Shown here piece by piece: positions 25,573-38,036 of a stretch of DNA of 64,000 bases. Position numbers and translations under genes: made by a program. The notes below the pieces were generated by a model that ran no database searches, was not told the DNA's origin, and saw nothing but the letters and a program-made list of their open reading frames with translations. Source of the stretch: Toxoplasma gondii ME49 (lineage: Eukaryota; Apicomplexa; Conoidasida; Eucoccidiorida; Sarcocystidae); contig NC_031479.1 of the NCBI RefSeq assembly GCF_000006565.2, forward strand, positions 4,242,289 to 4,306,288. The letters run 5' to 3'. Position 1 is the first letter of the stretch, and every line of letters starts with the position of its first letter.

Positions 25573-27955
25573 TTACTTCGCCTTCGTTTTAAACTTCTTC
25601 TTCGCCTGGACAGCTGCCGCTGAGTTAACGGCTTCCTCGCCCTTTCGCTTTTTCTTCGGTTCCTCCAGTCTCATGATGGGCCTTGTCGCTTTGGCGTGTC
25701 TCTTTTGTTCTCCACTCTTCTCGCTGGCTCCAGCCTTCCTAAGCTTCTCGCTCCCGCCTCCTGTTCGCTTCTTCGCGGCGAGGACAGATGCGTTGCCAGC
25801 TCCCGCCCCATGCCTGTCCTCGCCGCGTGTCGGTACACCCGACCTGCCCTCGCCCGCCTTCTTCTCCGCTCTGTCTTTTGCAGGCGGCGGCGCGGCGGGG
25901 GGAGAGGTTGAGACGTAGTGCCGCGCGGCCTCTGTGTAGGAGGAGTCGGAGTAGATCGGCAAGGCCGGCGCATCCGTGGCCTGGACAGACACCGCGTGGA
26001 TGGTGTTGCGGAACTTCGCGTCTTCCGCGAAGAAGGTGAACGCCGCGGCAAGCGCCTTCTTCGCATTTGCAAGCAGCTGCTCCGGCGGCATGTTAGCGCG
26101 GCCGATCTTGACGGCGACGCACGGCCCGCGAGGCAAGAAGAAACAAGTCGAGTGCAGCGCCTCCTCCAACGCAGGACGTACGTTTGTCGAGGACAACTTC
26201 ACTGGCAAAGGAAGCCTGGAAAAAGCGAAAGCATCAGAGGATGCAGCGAAGAGATCGCTGGGAGTCAGTGAGAGACAGACAGAGGGGGTACAGAGAAAGA
26301 CAACGAGCGACAGCGAAAGGAGAAGGACGCGCGAGAAACAGAGAGAAGGGAGGAGGAGACAAAAGACGGGGAGGAAGCCATTAAAACCAACGCAACAGAG
26401 AGAGGAGGAAGACATGGGGAGAACAAGAGAAAACATTCACATGGAGGGTCCCCACGAACGTCAGTGAAAGATGCTCGTTCGCCATTTGTAAGTTCACCGT
26501 TTCGTCCACAGACACACGCACACTGCGAAGAGCGCTTCTGGGAAGCCCCTCCTGTTTCTCGATCTTACTTCTTTGCCTGAATAAACGTCTTGCCCAAGAC
26601 GGGCGTCAGCTTGTCAGCGATTTTGCGGTCACACAGAAAGAAGTCGTAGCTCGCGCAGAGCATGCGCTTGTCTTTAAAAGTGGGGAATTTCTTCTTCAGC
26701 TTTTCAAGGCCGAGCACGCGAGTCAGACCCGGAAGCTTCTCAGGAGCAATCAAGTCCTTCCACTTTCGCTGAGGATCTTTGACGAAGAGACAGCACTCGC
26801 CCTCGCCCTTGGAGACGTCAAACAGGGGATGAGGCAGGACGCTACAGAAAAACACGAAAGAAAGTGAAGGAAAACGCGCCGTGTACGCTCAGGGAGACAG
26901 GCCACGACAAGGCTACGCAATAAAGGAGATGGCAACAGCGGGCTCTCCGTACTCACGACAAAGAGAAGTCAAAACTCAGCAAGAGCAACCGACGAGGAAG
27001 GGAGTGCGGCGGGTGGGGGTGGAGAAGCGAGAGAGCGAACGAGAGCAAAAAGGAGAGAGAGAAGAAGAGACAAGAGCAGCGCGACGGACATTGAGAGGAG
27101 ACAAAGGGAAATCCCAGTCTGGAAATCGTCTCGAGAAAAAAAACAGGAGAACTGAAGAGAACAAACAAGCTCTTCAGTATCTGGATGTATATATACATAA
27201 GCAAATTTGTAGATGTGTCGAGTACGTATGACTCTAGGGCCTGTATATCCAGAGATGCAAGTGTGCGCGTATATGTATGTATATATAAATATATAAATAT
27301 ATATATATATATATGTAGTATCAAGCGGACGGCTAAACGCGAGCAGGCGTCTGAGATGTATTAACACAGGTGTTGAACTGCAGAGAGCATCGAGTCCCTT
27401 TTTTCGCGTCTTTCCCCATGTGTATCTTTGTTCGTTCGCCGGGATCCAGTTCATCACGTACATTTGAACGGGCTGTTTGCGAAAGGCTTGGGGGATGTTT
27501 TTGAGAGCGAGCATGAGAGAGACAGTTGCGGCGCCTGTCTCTTCCAGGAGGTCTTGAGTTCCGCGCTCGCTGGCTTTCTTCATCACGTACGCCGTGAGGC
27601 CCGCCAAGGCCTTCTTGAGCAGCGCAGGTGAGACGGGGCACCCAGGAATCTTCTCTTCTGTCTCTGCAGGCGACGCTCGAGCCGCGCCATCTGTTCTCTG
27701 CTTCTTCCCGAGGTGTGTAGTCTCTCTGTCTCCCGCGGATCTCTTGTCGCGGGAGGAGGCGGAGGCGGAGGAAGAGGCCGAGAGCGCAGGAGGCACTCTG
27801 CCAGGCTTGTCAGGCGCCGGCGCTTTGCGGGAAGCAGAGGAAAGAGACTTGCTCTTCTTGCTCGAACCCACAGACCTTAGGCCAGAGGACACTGCGCCCT
27901 CCTCTCGCCCTCTCTTCTTAGCGGCGGCCTTTGCCCCCTTCGGAACTCCAGCCAT
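25573..27955 (-). CDS. RSL1D1: RSL1D1/Cic1-like ribosomal-L1-domain ribosome-biogenesis protein
   Basis: Nucleolar L1-fold protein (family of human RSL1D1, yeast Cic1/Utp30), expected in pre-ribosome maturation. Three exons: 27955-27462, 26841-26569 and 26215-25573, giving 469 residues with phases 2 and 2 closing cleanly. Exon 1 is a low-complexity basic/Ser head, then CPVSPALLKKALAGLTAYVMK, the first helix of the L1 domain. The junction QPVQI-VLPHPLFD matches the family's xxIxLPHPLY strand. KDKRMLCASYDFFLCDRKIA corresponds to the LLSSFDFFLTDxRI motif, and LTPVLGKTFIQAKKLPLPVKL to the GRHFYxxKKxPVSV segment. Exon 3 has the GPCVAVKIGRANM strand and a Lys/Ala-rich tail ending KKKFKTKAK, probably a nucleolar signal. 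It diverges from the TRM10 gene 1.03 kb away. Confidence 0.9.
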
Positions 27956-28982
27956 GGCGGAGACGCAGAAGAACAAGAAGGAGGAGGAGACGGAGAAGGA
28001 GAAGAAAGAAAAAGCGTATAGCAAGGGAAGGAAAGGACAACGCAAGGAGGGCTGAAGGGACTCTCGGCTGCGTGGAGAAAAAGCTGTAACGGGGCGCTAA
28101 AAGAGTTGCGAATGCAGTCGGAGCGAGAGGCAGAGAGGAAAAAGAGACGGGAGAAAATAGGGAGAGGAATCGAAAGTTCACAAGGAAAAGAAAACGGGCT
28201 TCAAAAGAGGCTCTTCAACCTTCTCTCTTTCTCCTCTCGACGACGCCAGGGCCGTGGTCGCGGCGAGAGGCGACAGACCGTCCCCGCCGAGGCTCCAGTA
28301 ACTCTCGCTTCTGTGCTGAACACAGAAGCGGTTGAGAACAGGAGGAAAGAAAAGGAAGCTACTTTGATTTCTACAAAAATTCTCAGCGACCAGAACAACG
28401 CGAAACTCGACAGGGATATATGCCTGTGGGGCTGTACCGACAGTGAGTGTCCGCTACAAGCTGCCGGGGGCTTCTAAGGCTTTGCGCCCTCTTTTTCGCG
28501 CATGCATCGCCAGCCGGGGCATGCACTTTTTTATTCGGAACGACAAAGAATCCTCTATACGAAAGACGCTAAAACAGGAAGAGTCTCGCCTTCGCGCGTT
28601 TGAAGAACTCTCTCCGTGTTAGACATTTCCGGTATCTTCTCTTCGGCGCTCCTCCGCTGCTCAGGTGTAGGTACTCTGGGAGTCTTGACCCGAGTCAGGC
28701 CAGCGCGCGCCTCGCCGTCCGAGTTGCTGTGCCTTTCGTGTAGTCTTTTCACTAAAGTCGACAACTTTTTGTTCGCATCATTGACCGTTTTCTCAACGAC
28801 AGTGCTCCTCCTCCTCAACTCTTGCTTTCGGCTATCACGGAGTCAAACTGTGGAGACTTCCCAGGCCTCTTTGTTCAACGCTGAACAAGGCTGCGGATCG
28901 GGTGACGCGTGCATGCAAAGTCAGAATATTGCGCATCTCCTTCGCTTCAGTTCCTGACGAATCAAACCAACACACAGCAACC
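27956..28982. other. short divergent promoter region between RSL1D1 and TRM10
   Basis: Only 1.03 kb separates the two ATGs, the tightest divergent pair in the window. A TGCATGCA octamer lies near 28912, about 70 bp before the TRM10 start. On the minus strand, 28818-28555 is open for 87 codons with a mildly helical, charged product, but it has no ATG and no clear acceptor, so I did not call it. Confidence 0.5.
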
Positions 28983-29570
28983 ATGGCGCGCCCGCCGCCC
29001 TCTCCCTCCTCTTCTTCCTCTCCCTCCTCTTCTTCCTCTCCCTCCTCTTCTTCCTCTTCGTCCTCTTCTTCCTCTTCGTCCTCTTCTTCCTCTTCGTCCT
29101 CTCCCTCCTCTTCGTCCTCTCCCTCCTCTTCGTCCTCTCCCTCCTCTTCGTCCTCTCCCTCGTCTTCATCCTCTTCTTCCTCCTCGTCTTCTCATACTTC
29201 CTCTTCGTCCTCTTCTTCCTCGTCTTGTCCTGCTTCCTCTGCTTGTTACTCGTCAGCCCCTGATGCAAAGCGGTTGCCGCGTTCACAGAAGAAGTGGGCA
29301 AAGCGAGCAGAATACCGCGAGAAAAAGAGACAGAAGAGACCGCAAGAGAGAAGACGAAGAAGAAAAGGAAGAAAGGAACAACTCCTCCAGGAAACGCAGG
29401 ACCTCACAGAAGGTATTGTCAAGGGGAGCTCTGTCGCCCCCATCTACATTCAAAAATACACAAAAATCCATCTTCATGTATGTTTCAGTATCCTGCATGT
29501 CCCGTAGGATGAAAAATGTGACTCATGCGCGTTCCTATATATATACATATATATATTAATTTATTTAAAT

Positions 29571-29615
<45 letters not shown>

Positions 29616-31684
29616 TAGATACATTAATATACATATTCAAATACTTGTATATATATGTATACTACGAGAGAGATTTGAAGAGAGGTTGAGTGTGGAGGGA
29701 GGGATCCTCTGGTGTATGTACAGGAAGGTTATACATCCTGGGTCTTTCTTTTCTCGTGCATGTGTGCCCGGCGCACCGGCGGTGAGGACTTTAATGTTTG
29801 TCTCTGTTTTCCGCTATCGATGCCGCAAGGATACGGCGCTGTGTTTCTTGCTGCAACCTGTCACATGCACTGATATTCATATATATATATATGTATATGT
29901 TATACATTTGTGGATGCATCTGCAGTAAGAAGGAAACATACCGGGAGAACATCATCAAATGCGTGTTCCTATATATATATATATAAATATGCATATGTGG
30001 ATGTATGAACGTCGCTGTCACAGCTAAAGGCACCGGTTCGGCGTGGTTTGGGGTGTATGTATAGCCGAATGGCATGAGGGGTCCAACGCATCCAGTGGTT
30101 TCATTGTGGATTCATAGGCTTGGAGGAATTTTGGATATTGGATGTTTCTCTGCAGAACAGAGAACGGCGTTTGTAAAGAGGCGCAAAGAGGAGACACGAC
30201 GGCAGAGGGATGCGTTGTTGGTAAGAAATGTGTATCTTTTTTTTCTCCACTTTCTCTTCTCTCTCTTCTCTCTCTTCTCATTCTGCCTCTCTTCATTTCC
30301 CCTGGCTTCTGTTCTCTCTGTGATTCTCCTTCCCAGTCCTTCGCTTCGCTGGTAGTTTCTGCTCCTCCCCTCCCCTTTTCTTTTTTCCTCCGCCTCGTTC
30401 TTTGTCTTTTCTTCTTGGACTCTCGTTCCCTCTCGTCTTCTCGACGCCGCTGTTCCTGCGTGTGTCTTCGCGTCTCTTGTCTTTCTTTCGTCCTTTCCGC
30501 ACCCTCGCTCCCGCGTTTCGCGCGTCTCTCCTTTCTCCGGGGTATCGTCTCCTTTCCTCCGTTGAGTGGGCGCGCTCCGCCGCGTCGACAGCTTCTGTCT
30601 GCTGCACCTTCCCCCTCATTCTTTGTCTTTTCTTCTTCGACTCTTTGGCAGGATCACGTGCGACGGTGCCATGCTGAGGACGCCGTGGGGATTCCGCGCG
30701 TCTGTTTCAACTGCAGCTTCGAGTCCATCATGAACGAAAAGGTGAGCAGAAGAAGAAAAGGTATCGAGTTTGCTACCTCTTAGCCGTACATGGGAGACGC
30801 GTTGTGCCAGCGCTGCTCTTCTCTACGTAGAAAAGATCGCAGTGCCGCCGGACGCGTTATGACCGCGCGAACAAGCGCGTGATGTACGTAGGGTGCCGGC
30901 GCAGGTCTAGAAGTCCTCCATTTGTTGACCCGCTGTGCGCAGGTCGCGATACCCACACTTCGGTAGATGCCCGCGCTCCGGAGGCCCCAGGTGCATGCGT
31001 TCCAAGGGAATACCAGAAAACGCTGCGCCTCTAAACGACGCCCCACACAGCCACATATCTACGGGCACAGCTTTGTAGACGTCGTCGCTGTGTCTATTCA
31101 TGCATATATATATATATATATACGTGCATACGGGAGGAGTATATATGCAGACTCATCTCTGTATAATTCCACGTATCTACATCTGGGCATACGTTTACAT
31201 AAGTATATACATATATATATATATATATATGCATATACACATATATTCACACGCATATATGTGCGTCATTATATGTATATATATATTTATTATATATACA
31301 TATATATATGCGTTTCTGGAGGGAGCTAGGTCTTCTCTCGTTTTTGGGAAGACAGCTGGTGCGATTATCGAGGCGCTTGGTTGTTTGCAAGGGAAATATC
31401 CTGTTCGCATTGGAGTCGAATTTTCTTCAGGAAATCCGCAGTCTGGCCAAGCAACTTTTCATTTCTTATCACCTCGTTCGCAGCTCTCCATCTGTGCCGG
31501 TGAGAGTTTTCTGGATCACAAATGAAGATCCGATTTCATCCTTTTTCCTGATCTTTTCTGGACGCCTTCTGTGCACATGCAGTTCGCCCTCGATCTCCTT
31601 CAGTCTCTGGATACAGCCAAAACGATCAGTATCGACACAAGCACATGTTTATACAACAGTGCACATATCACCACACGAATACGA

Positions 31685-31720
<36 letters not shown>

Positions 31721-32139
31721 AAATCCGTGTGTTCATTTCTACGTATGCGCACCTCCGCTTCCACAGACCCGGCGATCTCAGCAAACTGCCTGTTTTTGTC
31801 TCTGTGGTTCTGGCCGTTTCTGTGGCTGAGCGTCTCTTTCGTTTTATGGCGAGCAGACACCCTCCGCTGTACGTACACTGGAAGAGAGAGGGGGTGCGAC
31901 ACCGTGTAGTGAAGGACCGGCTTGTGACGGTGTGGACGTACACTTGCTGTCACGCGTTTAGAGCGCGTGTCGTCGGTTTCCACACTTCTACTGCGGTGTG
32001 GCTCTCCCTTCAGATCTGGAGCTTGTTTCTCGAAAATACATTTTTCGTCGCTTCTGTCAAGTGCTTCCTTTATTCGTATGCAGTCTCTTCTTCCTGGAAA
32101 CAGAAAAGTCCTACACGAAAAACCACATACAAGCATGCA

Positions 32140-32177
<38 letters not shown>

Positions 32178-33470
32178 GGTATACATGTGTACACACATGT
32201 GTGTTTGTGTGGATATATATATATATATATATATAAAGACATATACACAGGAGCACGTGCATGCGTATTTGATTGTGGAGCCAGGGATCTGTATGGCATT
32301 TCTTTTGAACTCGAGAGGCGTCCATTCATCTCGGCGACTTTGTTGTTCTCTATTTCGCGTTTTTCCTCAGATGCAGCTCCACTTAGCTTCCTTCGACGAC
32401 GACAACACAGTCTACCAGGCCTGTCGGGATCTCTTTTCTTTCAATTCCTGGATCGTACGCAGAGTCTTTCTCTCAAGCAGGGGATGGAACGGTCGATGTG
32501 GAGTTGAGCTCTTGTGTTTTGTGCATGCATATGAGTCGTTGTACAGCTTTGTAGATAGGAGACAGGCAGCGGTACACAGGCAGAGACAGAGACGCACAGG
32601 TAGAGATAGACTGGGGAAAGGTCGATCTTAGTCAACACAAAGAGACAAATGGACAGAGGAATGGCGATGGACCAGCATGCAGGCATAGGCTGTTTAGAAA
32701 TTAAGGAAGACAGGCAGCGTCGGTGGAAGTACTGTCCAACGATAGGTCATCGACATTCATCTCGTGGACAGCCCTCTCGAGTGTTTTCTCGTTTTCGCGG
32801 TTTCAGGTGAGACGTCATGAGCGACCTTACTGGGAGGTTTTTTCGCGAGAAGAAGTCGTTGTTCTCTCCCCCGATGCGGACGAGGTGCGAGAACCGAGAG
32901 TGGAGACGGAGCAACAGACAGACAAAGCAAGACGGGAGAAGGACACAGAGAAGAAGAGAGCAGGCGAAACTACGCGGAAAGAGAGAGTCGGCGAAGGCGA
33001 GAAAAAGATGAGAATATTTTGGAAACACGTACTTTTGTCTCGGGTGGTGAGGGGACACCGTAGGAACAGAGGATTTAAGGGAAAAGCCAATGGCGAGTGT
33101 ACATACACTTATCCTGCCCACTTTGACGCTGAGGTCAAGGCGGTCTGCCTGGCTTGCACGCGCTCAGTCTTTTCGTTTTCCTCTCGGTGTCGCGCAGGAG
33201 CTCCTCTCTGTCGAGGCGGACAAAGTCTACGTTGTCGGCGGTCTCGTAGATCGAACAATCAGTCGAGTAAGCGAGCGAAATGCGAAATTGTCCTCCATGT
33301 TTTCTCCTCGGTGCTTCCTCTTTTCTGTGCCTCGCACTCGCCTCGTTGCCCTCCTTTCCGTCCTCTTTTCTCGTCTATCTGCTGTGTCTCAAACTCCCCT
33401 CGTTTCTTCAGAGAAGATCCCAAGCAACGACGCGTGGACAAACTCAGCCTTGCAGAGGACGCATGTGTAG

Positions 33471-33512
<42 letters not shown>

Positions 33513-33994
33513 GTTTGTGTCTATGTATCTGCACAAAGATACATATATATATATATATCCATATACGTAAACATATATGTATCTATATATATAAACATAT
33601 ATGTATCCATATATATACATATAAATATGTGTACAAAAATCGCATGAAGTGGAGTTGTGAATATGAAGAGGGCTACGATACACTTCTCACGGTTGTTGCA
33701 ACTTGTACGTACACTGCCAGTGCCGCTTCATGTTTCAGAGGCATTTGGAAATTTGCCTCTTTCGGTTCTCTACAGAGCGAAACATTTCGACAAGCAGAGC
33801 AGTTCCAGTTTGAAACGCGCAAGCTCCCTTTCCCGGTGAGGCAAGTGAACGCAGGCCGAAACGTGGAAACGACGATTTGAAAAGCAGATCTCTCTGCACA
33901 ACTGCCATGGAACAAGGCCGAGTTTCTTCACGAACGACCCGGCCATATCTATACCTAGCGAGAAGGGTACATGTATGCATGTAGACATATATGT

Positions 33995-34033
<39 letters not shown>

Positions 34034-35280
34034 TGGAAACGTATTCATGGATAGTCATATATGCATGCAGACAAGAGTTTGCTAATACAGATACAGGCAA
34101 ATCTTTTCCCACATGTATGTTTGCATGCATATGCAGATATATTTACATATATGCATACTCTAAGAAGAGGCTGTGTTGCTAAGGTGGAAGCAGTGGACTG
34201 GAGGTGTCACCTTCGAGGACTTTGTGTCGTTCCATCTGCTGTGTCTGTTTCGTTTCTTTTGTGAATCGCAGACTTTCCTTCCCGAGCAACAGCGCCTGGT
34301 TCTGAACGTCAACACTGTGGTGGAGATTCTTCTTCAAGTTCGTCAGCACGGCGATTGGAAAGCTGCGCTTCTGTCGGCAGTACCACGCCGCCTTCAGGGA
34401 ACAGGAGGAAGAAAGAAGGCTAGACTTGATCGAAAGCGGTATGGACAAATGCACGCCGGCGTCCTGTGCTGCCTAGGAGCATTTCTTCGTTTTCTTTTTC
34501 CTCTCCGCTATCCATTGGTGTCCGGTCCTTTGTTCTCTCCCTTCTTCGTCTCTTCTTGCTTCTCTGCATTCTCCTTTTCCCTCTCCGTGTCTTTCTTCTC
34601 ATGCTTTACCCTCTTCTTTTCCCTCTCCGTGTCTTCCGTCGCCTTCCCTTGGTCGCCGTCAATTTCTTCTCCTTCTTCTCCATCTGATTCCTGTTCTCCT
34701 GCCTCGCGTAGAGCAGCGCGCCTCGTGCATTGAGTTTTCGGAAGAATTCACTTCCCTCTGGCCCTCGTGTCTGGCCGTGTGGTGTGCGTTTTTTCAGCGA
34801 ACGCCGAGAGGAAATCTTCAGTCACAATCCAGAACTGCGGAACGAGGCGGAGGCTCGGCAGGTCCGGGAGCGGCAGTGGTGCCGCGGCAAGGGAAGGTCG
34901 TCCACCTTCGACGACGAAAATCCGTTCGAGAATCCAGACGCTCTCGCAGGTACAAAGCAAAAAACGATGACAAGTGGAGAGAGAACAAATGATGGAGGTA
35001 AAAGCAAATGAAAGCGCGAACGAAGAAGCAAGGCAAAGAAGATGCGAAAGAAAACAAAGAGAAGAAATCCGTTTATGCTCGACAGGAGGCCAAAGACACA
35101 CGGTAGACAGCACAATGCAAATACCATAAAACGGTCGTTCTGTCTGACTCAAGTGCTCTCTTTCATCTGTGCCCCCTTCGTCTTGTAGCGTGCGATGCAG
35201 TGTGTGAGGACGCGGAGTTCCAAGAGAAAAAAACTGGTGTCGCTGTCTCTGAGTTGTCTCCTCTTCTCTTCCCGTTCTGA
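28983..35280 (+). CDS. TRM10: TRM10-family tRNA (purine-9, N1)-methyltransferase
   Basis: A SPOUT-fold enzyme that methylates N1 of position 9 in tRNA. Exons: 28983-29412, 30156-30220, 30652-30741, 31431-31499, 32371-32454, 32807-32884, 33198-33266, 33776-33835, 34272-34438, 34798-34949 and 35189-35280, about 451 residues. Residues 7-81 are nearly all Ser/Pro; then comes a Lys/Arg-rich [20 protein letters not shown] helix as in TRM10 proteins. Catalytic-domain landmarks: [16 protein letters not shown] (family VIDCSFDxLM), [15 protein letters not shown] joined to [21 protein letters not shown] (IYLTxDSP), [22 protein letters not shown], and [19 protein letters not shown] joined to [11 protein letters not shown]. 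The stretch between VGGLVDR and RKLPF is shorter than in cytosolic TRM10. Exon 10 adds a charged tail. The final exon is the simplest reading; an open frame at 35419-35799 could be an alternative end. Confidence 0.88.
29001..29225 (+). repeat. TCC/TCT coding repeat encoding polyserine-proline
   Basis: A degenerate array of CCTCTTCTT/CGTCCTCTCC units encodes SSSSSP-type repeats at the start of the TRM10 protein. The unit length is a multiple of three. Confidence 0.85.
29573..29612. repeat. (TA)n microsatellite in TRM10 intron 1
   Basis: About 40 bp of pure TA, with further short TA runs nearby at 29538-29556 and 29883-29892, all within the first intron. Confidence 0.9.
31684..31712. repeat. 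(TA)n microsatellite in TRM10 intron 4
   Basis: TA run in the intron between exons ending 31499 and starting 32371. Similar TA runs follow in the same intron at about 32145-32174 and 32214-32235. Confidence 0.85.
33473..33511. repeat. (TA)n microsatellite in TRM10 intron 7
   Basis: A TA run of about 39 bp, followed by degenerate TA/CATA repeats to 33630, lying between exons 33198-33266 and 33776-33835. Confidence 0.9.
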
Positions 35281-37739
35281 ATGTTCCGTCATTGCTTGGC
35301 TGTCGCAGGATGCCGGTGAACGGCTGCGAGTCGCCGCCTCCCGACGCGATAGTCAATCGCTATGGAAATCGTGTCTTCTCCGCTTAAAAAGAGTTTTTCC
35401 CCGTCCTCGAGTTAGGAAGTGTCTAGCGAGAATCTACTCAGCCTGGAAGACTTCTCACTCTGGTGTAGTTTTCCGTGCTCATGGCCCGCGCATGCGAAGC
35501 CAGTTTCCCCTCAAAGACGGAAAGCGGTCACGCTCGCATCATATCTTTCTTCAGCGTCTTTGCCTTCGATTCGTTCTTTTCTGCATGCACTCCCAGCTCT
35601 CGCCCTCTTCAACGAAGATGCAAGCTCGCCGTCCGATTCTGCGCGCGGTGTTGTCTCGGCTGCCGAGGAAGGCGCAGTCTCCAGCCGGGCAGAAGACGAA
35701 AAACAAAGAGAGGACATGGGTGACTCGACTGAAAGCCGGACAAGAAACGGAGAACTGGAGAAGAACGCGCAGGTCGTCAACCCGTTGTTCGACAGCTGAG
35801 TGGCCGCGCTGTTTATCGTAGAACTCAAGACTCCGCGTTTCTCTCGCGTCAACATCTTCCAGGCGAGAGCGCCAAGGGGACCGTGTTAATGTGCTCACAT
35901 TCTCTCTTCTCTCCCTGTTCCTTCATCGTCTCGCTGTACAGACATATATCCATATCTACATATATCTGTATATGGTATATATGTGTGTGCGTTTGTTAGT
36001 GTTTCTTGCGGAGATGTGTTGAACTGAATATCTCGTTCTCCTTCTGGCTATTTTCCTCCCATGAAATGTAGCTCGCTGTTTGTATTCTTTGTATTCCGAC
36101 GTCACATTCTCTTTGACAGACTGTCTAGACTTTTGCTCTGATTTCATCGCGGCTCTTCTGTGGGTGTTAAAAGCTGCGAAGAAAAGTGACCACGAGGAGT
36201 CGAGAGACCGCCTCGACCTCTGGGCTAGACGCTTGCATGCACCTAGCCACCGCACGCTTGTCGACTGTCAAGTCAGACTCGCGTTGGACCTCCTATTGGA
36301 TTTTTGCCTTTGCCTCCGATGTCTGCTTCGTTACTGAGGCATTTTTGAGCATCATTTGCGAAACGTGCCGAGTTTAAGAGCAGGAGAGCAATGTTTTGCT
36401 TTGTTGTGAGTCTTTCATAATGAAATACGTAAATTTCCTTCACCTTCACCTACGTATAAAGTGATATGGAGCGCGAGCGGTGAAGCCTATAAGCTGAAGA
36501 GTTCTAGTGATCATGCTGCTTCGACAGCATGTAGATTTACGGGTGTCACTGGCTCCGGCGAGATATTAGAACGGTGGCGAAACGGAGTCTCAGGCGATGC
36601 AAGACAGAGACGGAGAATGTGTGTGCAATCACACTGAGAAGGCGAACGTGGGGAGGCTCAGGCGAAACGAGAAAGGAGAAGAGGGGCGTCATGAAGCAGG
36701 AGAATGAGAAGCGAAAGAGACACAAGAGACGCAGGAGACGAAGCAGAAGGTAAACGAGAGACAGACGAAGAACCGCCAGAAGCAGAGGGGAAACAGTAGG
36801 CAGAAACGAAACGAGAATTGGAAAAGAAAAGGACGATGAAATAGGAACTAGGTGCGGAGGGTCACTGGCAGTGCAAGAGGTAGGTGAGATCAAGAGGCGT
36901 CCCGATGAAAAAGACTCCAGAGCCACTAAACGGAAAGGGGAGATGACTGAACAGAAAGCGCGCGTTGTGGTAGATCTCAGCGCGTGTGTGAAACAGAAAC
37001 TCTAAATCCTAATCAAGCTCCGGAATTGTGTTTTGAAAGTGTCGCGTACAGGCAAAGAGAAAGAGTTTTCACAAGAGGGCGACACTGACCTGTAAACGAA
37101 GTCAAAGCCAAAATAAAGAGGGAGAAGCTGAAGCGTCACAATACAAGATGTATGCAAACACACACAGCGACAAGAGAGAAGAGTGACAGTTTTCGAGACA
37201 ACACAAAAACGAGACTTTAAGGACGAGACGAACAGCACGAAGAATCTGAAGAGGAGACACTGCAGCACTTCAGCGCAACGCCTAGAAACAGAGAGAACGA
37301 TCAGCAAGACAAAAACGGCGCATGGTTAACCTGTCGGAGGAGCCTGATTATCGAGGGCACAGAAGGGGAAGAATAAAAGAACGAGACGAACCACGTCGTC
37401 CGCAGCAACCTGAGTGAAAAGCAGAGAGAACGATCAAAACGGATTCAGGGTACGTTACGGACGACCGGGTCTGGCCCGCGACAAACCGAAACCGAAACTG
37501 CATTTATTGGCTTCCCGTGGTTCCATTTTGTTGGGAAACGTCGATGCAGAAAAAGTGTATGCGCCAATCATTTGAGCAAGGGTGGAGAAAACAGGAGGCC
37601 GAAAAGAAAGGACGGTGGTTACGAGCGTGAGACCTGCGGTGGAAGTTGCCTTCCACCACCATCAGCCTTCTGTCACGAGAGCCACGGGCGTCAAAGAAGG
37701 CAGAGAAAAAAAGGGAAAAGAGCATTTCTGTTGAAATAT
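35281..37739. other. convergent 3' intergenic region, TRM10 / myosin
   Basis: About 2.5 kb between converging genes. The plus-strand frame at 35419-35799 is open, with an acidic Ser/Glu-rich end (SRAEDEKQREDMG, VVNPLFDS then a stop) and coding-like composition. It could be a longer C-terminal exon of the TRM10 gene, but I found no splice joint that fits the phase. The rest, including purine-rich 36590-37480, shows nothing coding. Confidence 0.45.
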
Positions 37740-37991
37740 TTACTCGCGACTTGGTGGGCGCCACTGCTTCAGCAGCACGTTCTGCAGGGCGAGACGAAAC
37801 GAAAAACTAGAAAACAAAAACACGGCAGATTCCTTGTTCTCTCTCACGTGACGCTATTCGCGATTCCCCAATAGACGAAAATAAATAACAGTGTGGGCGA
37901 CTGTGATGTATCTCAAATGCGTACTCTCGAGGCGAACAACTGGCAAAAGATATCCGCAAATTCATATCCATGGGCACCCGCACTTGACCGT

Positions 37992-38036
<45 letters not shown>

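Noticed and set aside
28555..28818. 87-codon minus-strand frame between RSL1D1 and TRM10
   Set aside because: It has no ATG start and no upstream exon, and length alone is not significant given many such random frames here.
31583..31628. Possible TRM10 exon encoding [13 protein letters not shown] after an acceptor
   Set aside because: Its end would be phase 1, while the next conserved exon (32371) starts in phase 0. Direct joining of 31499 to 32371 restores the family sequence PSVP-MQLHLAS.
32723..33880. 385-codon plus-strand frame across several TRM10 exons and introns
   Set aside because: It contains two true exons in frame by chance but reads through introns with TA repeats. The spliced model explains the conserved parts.
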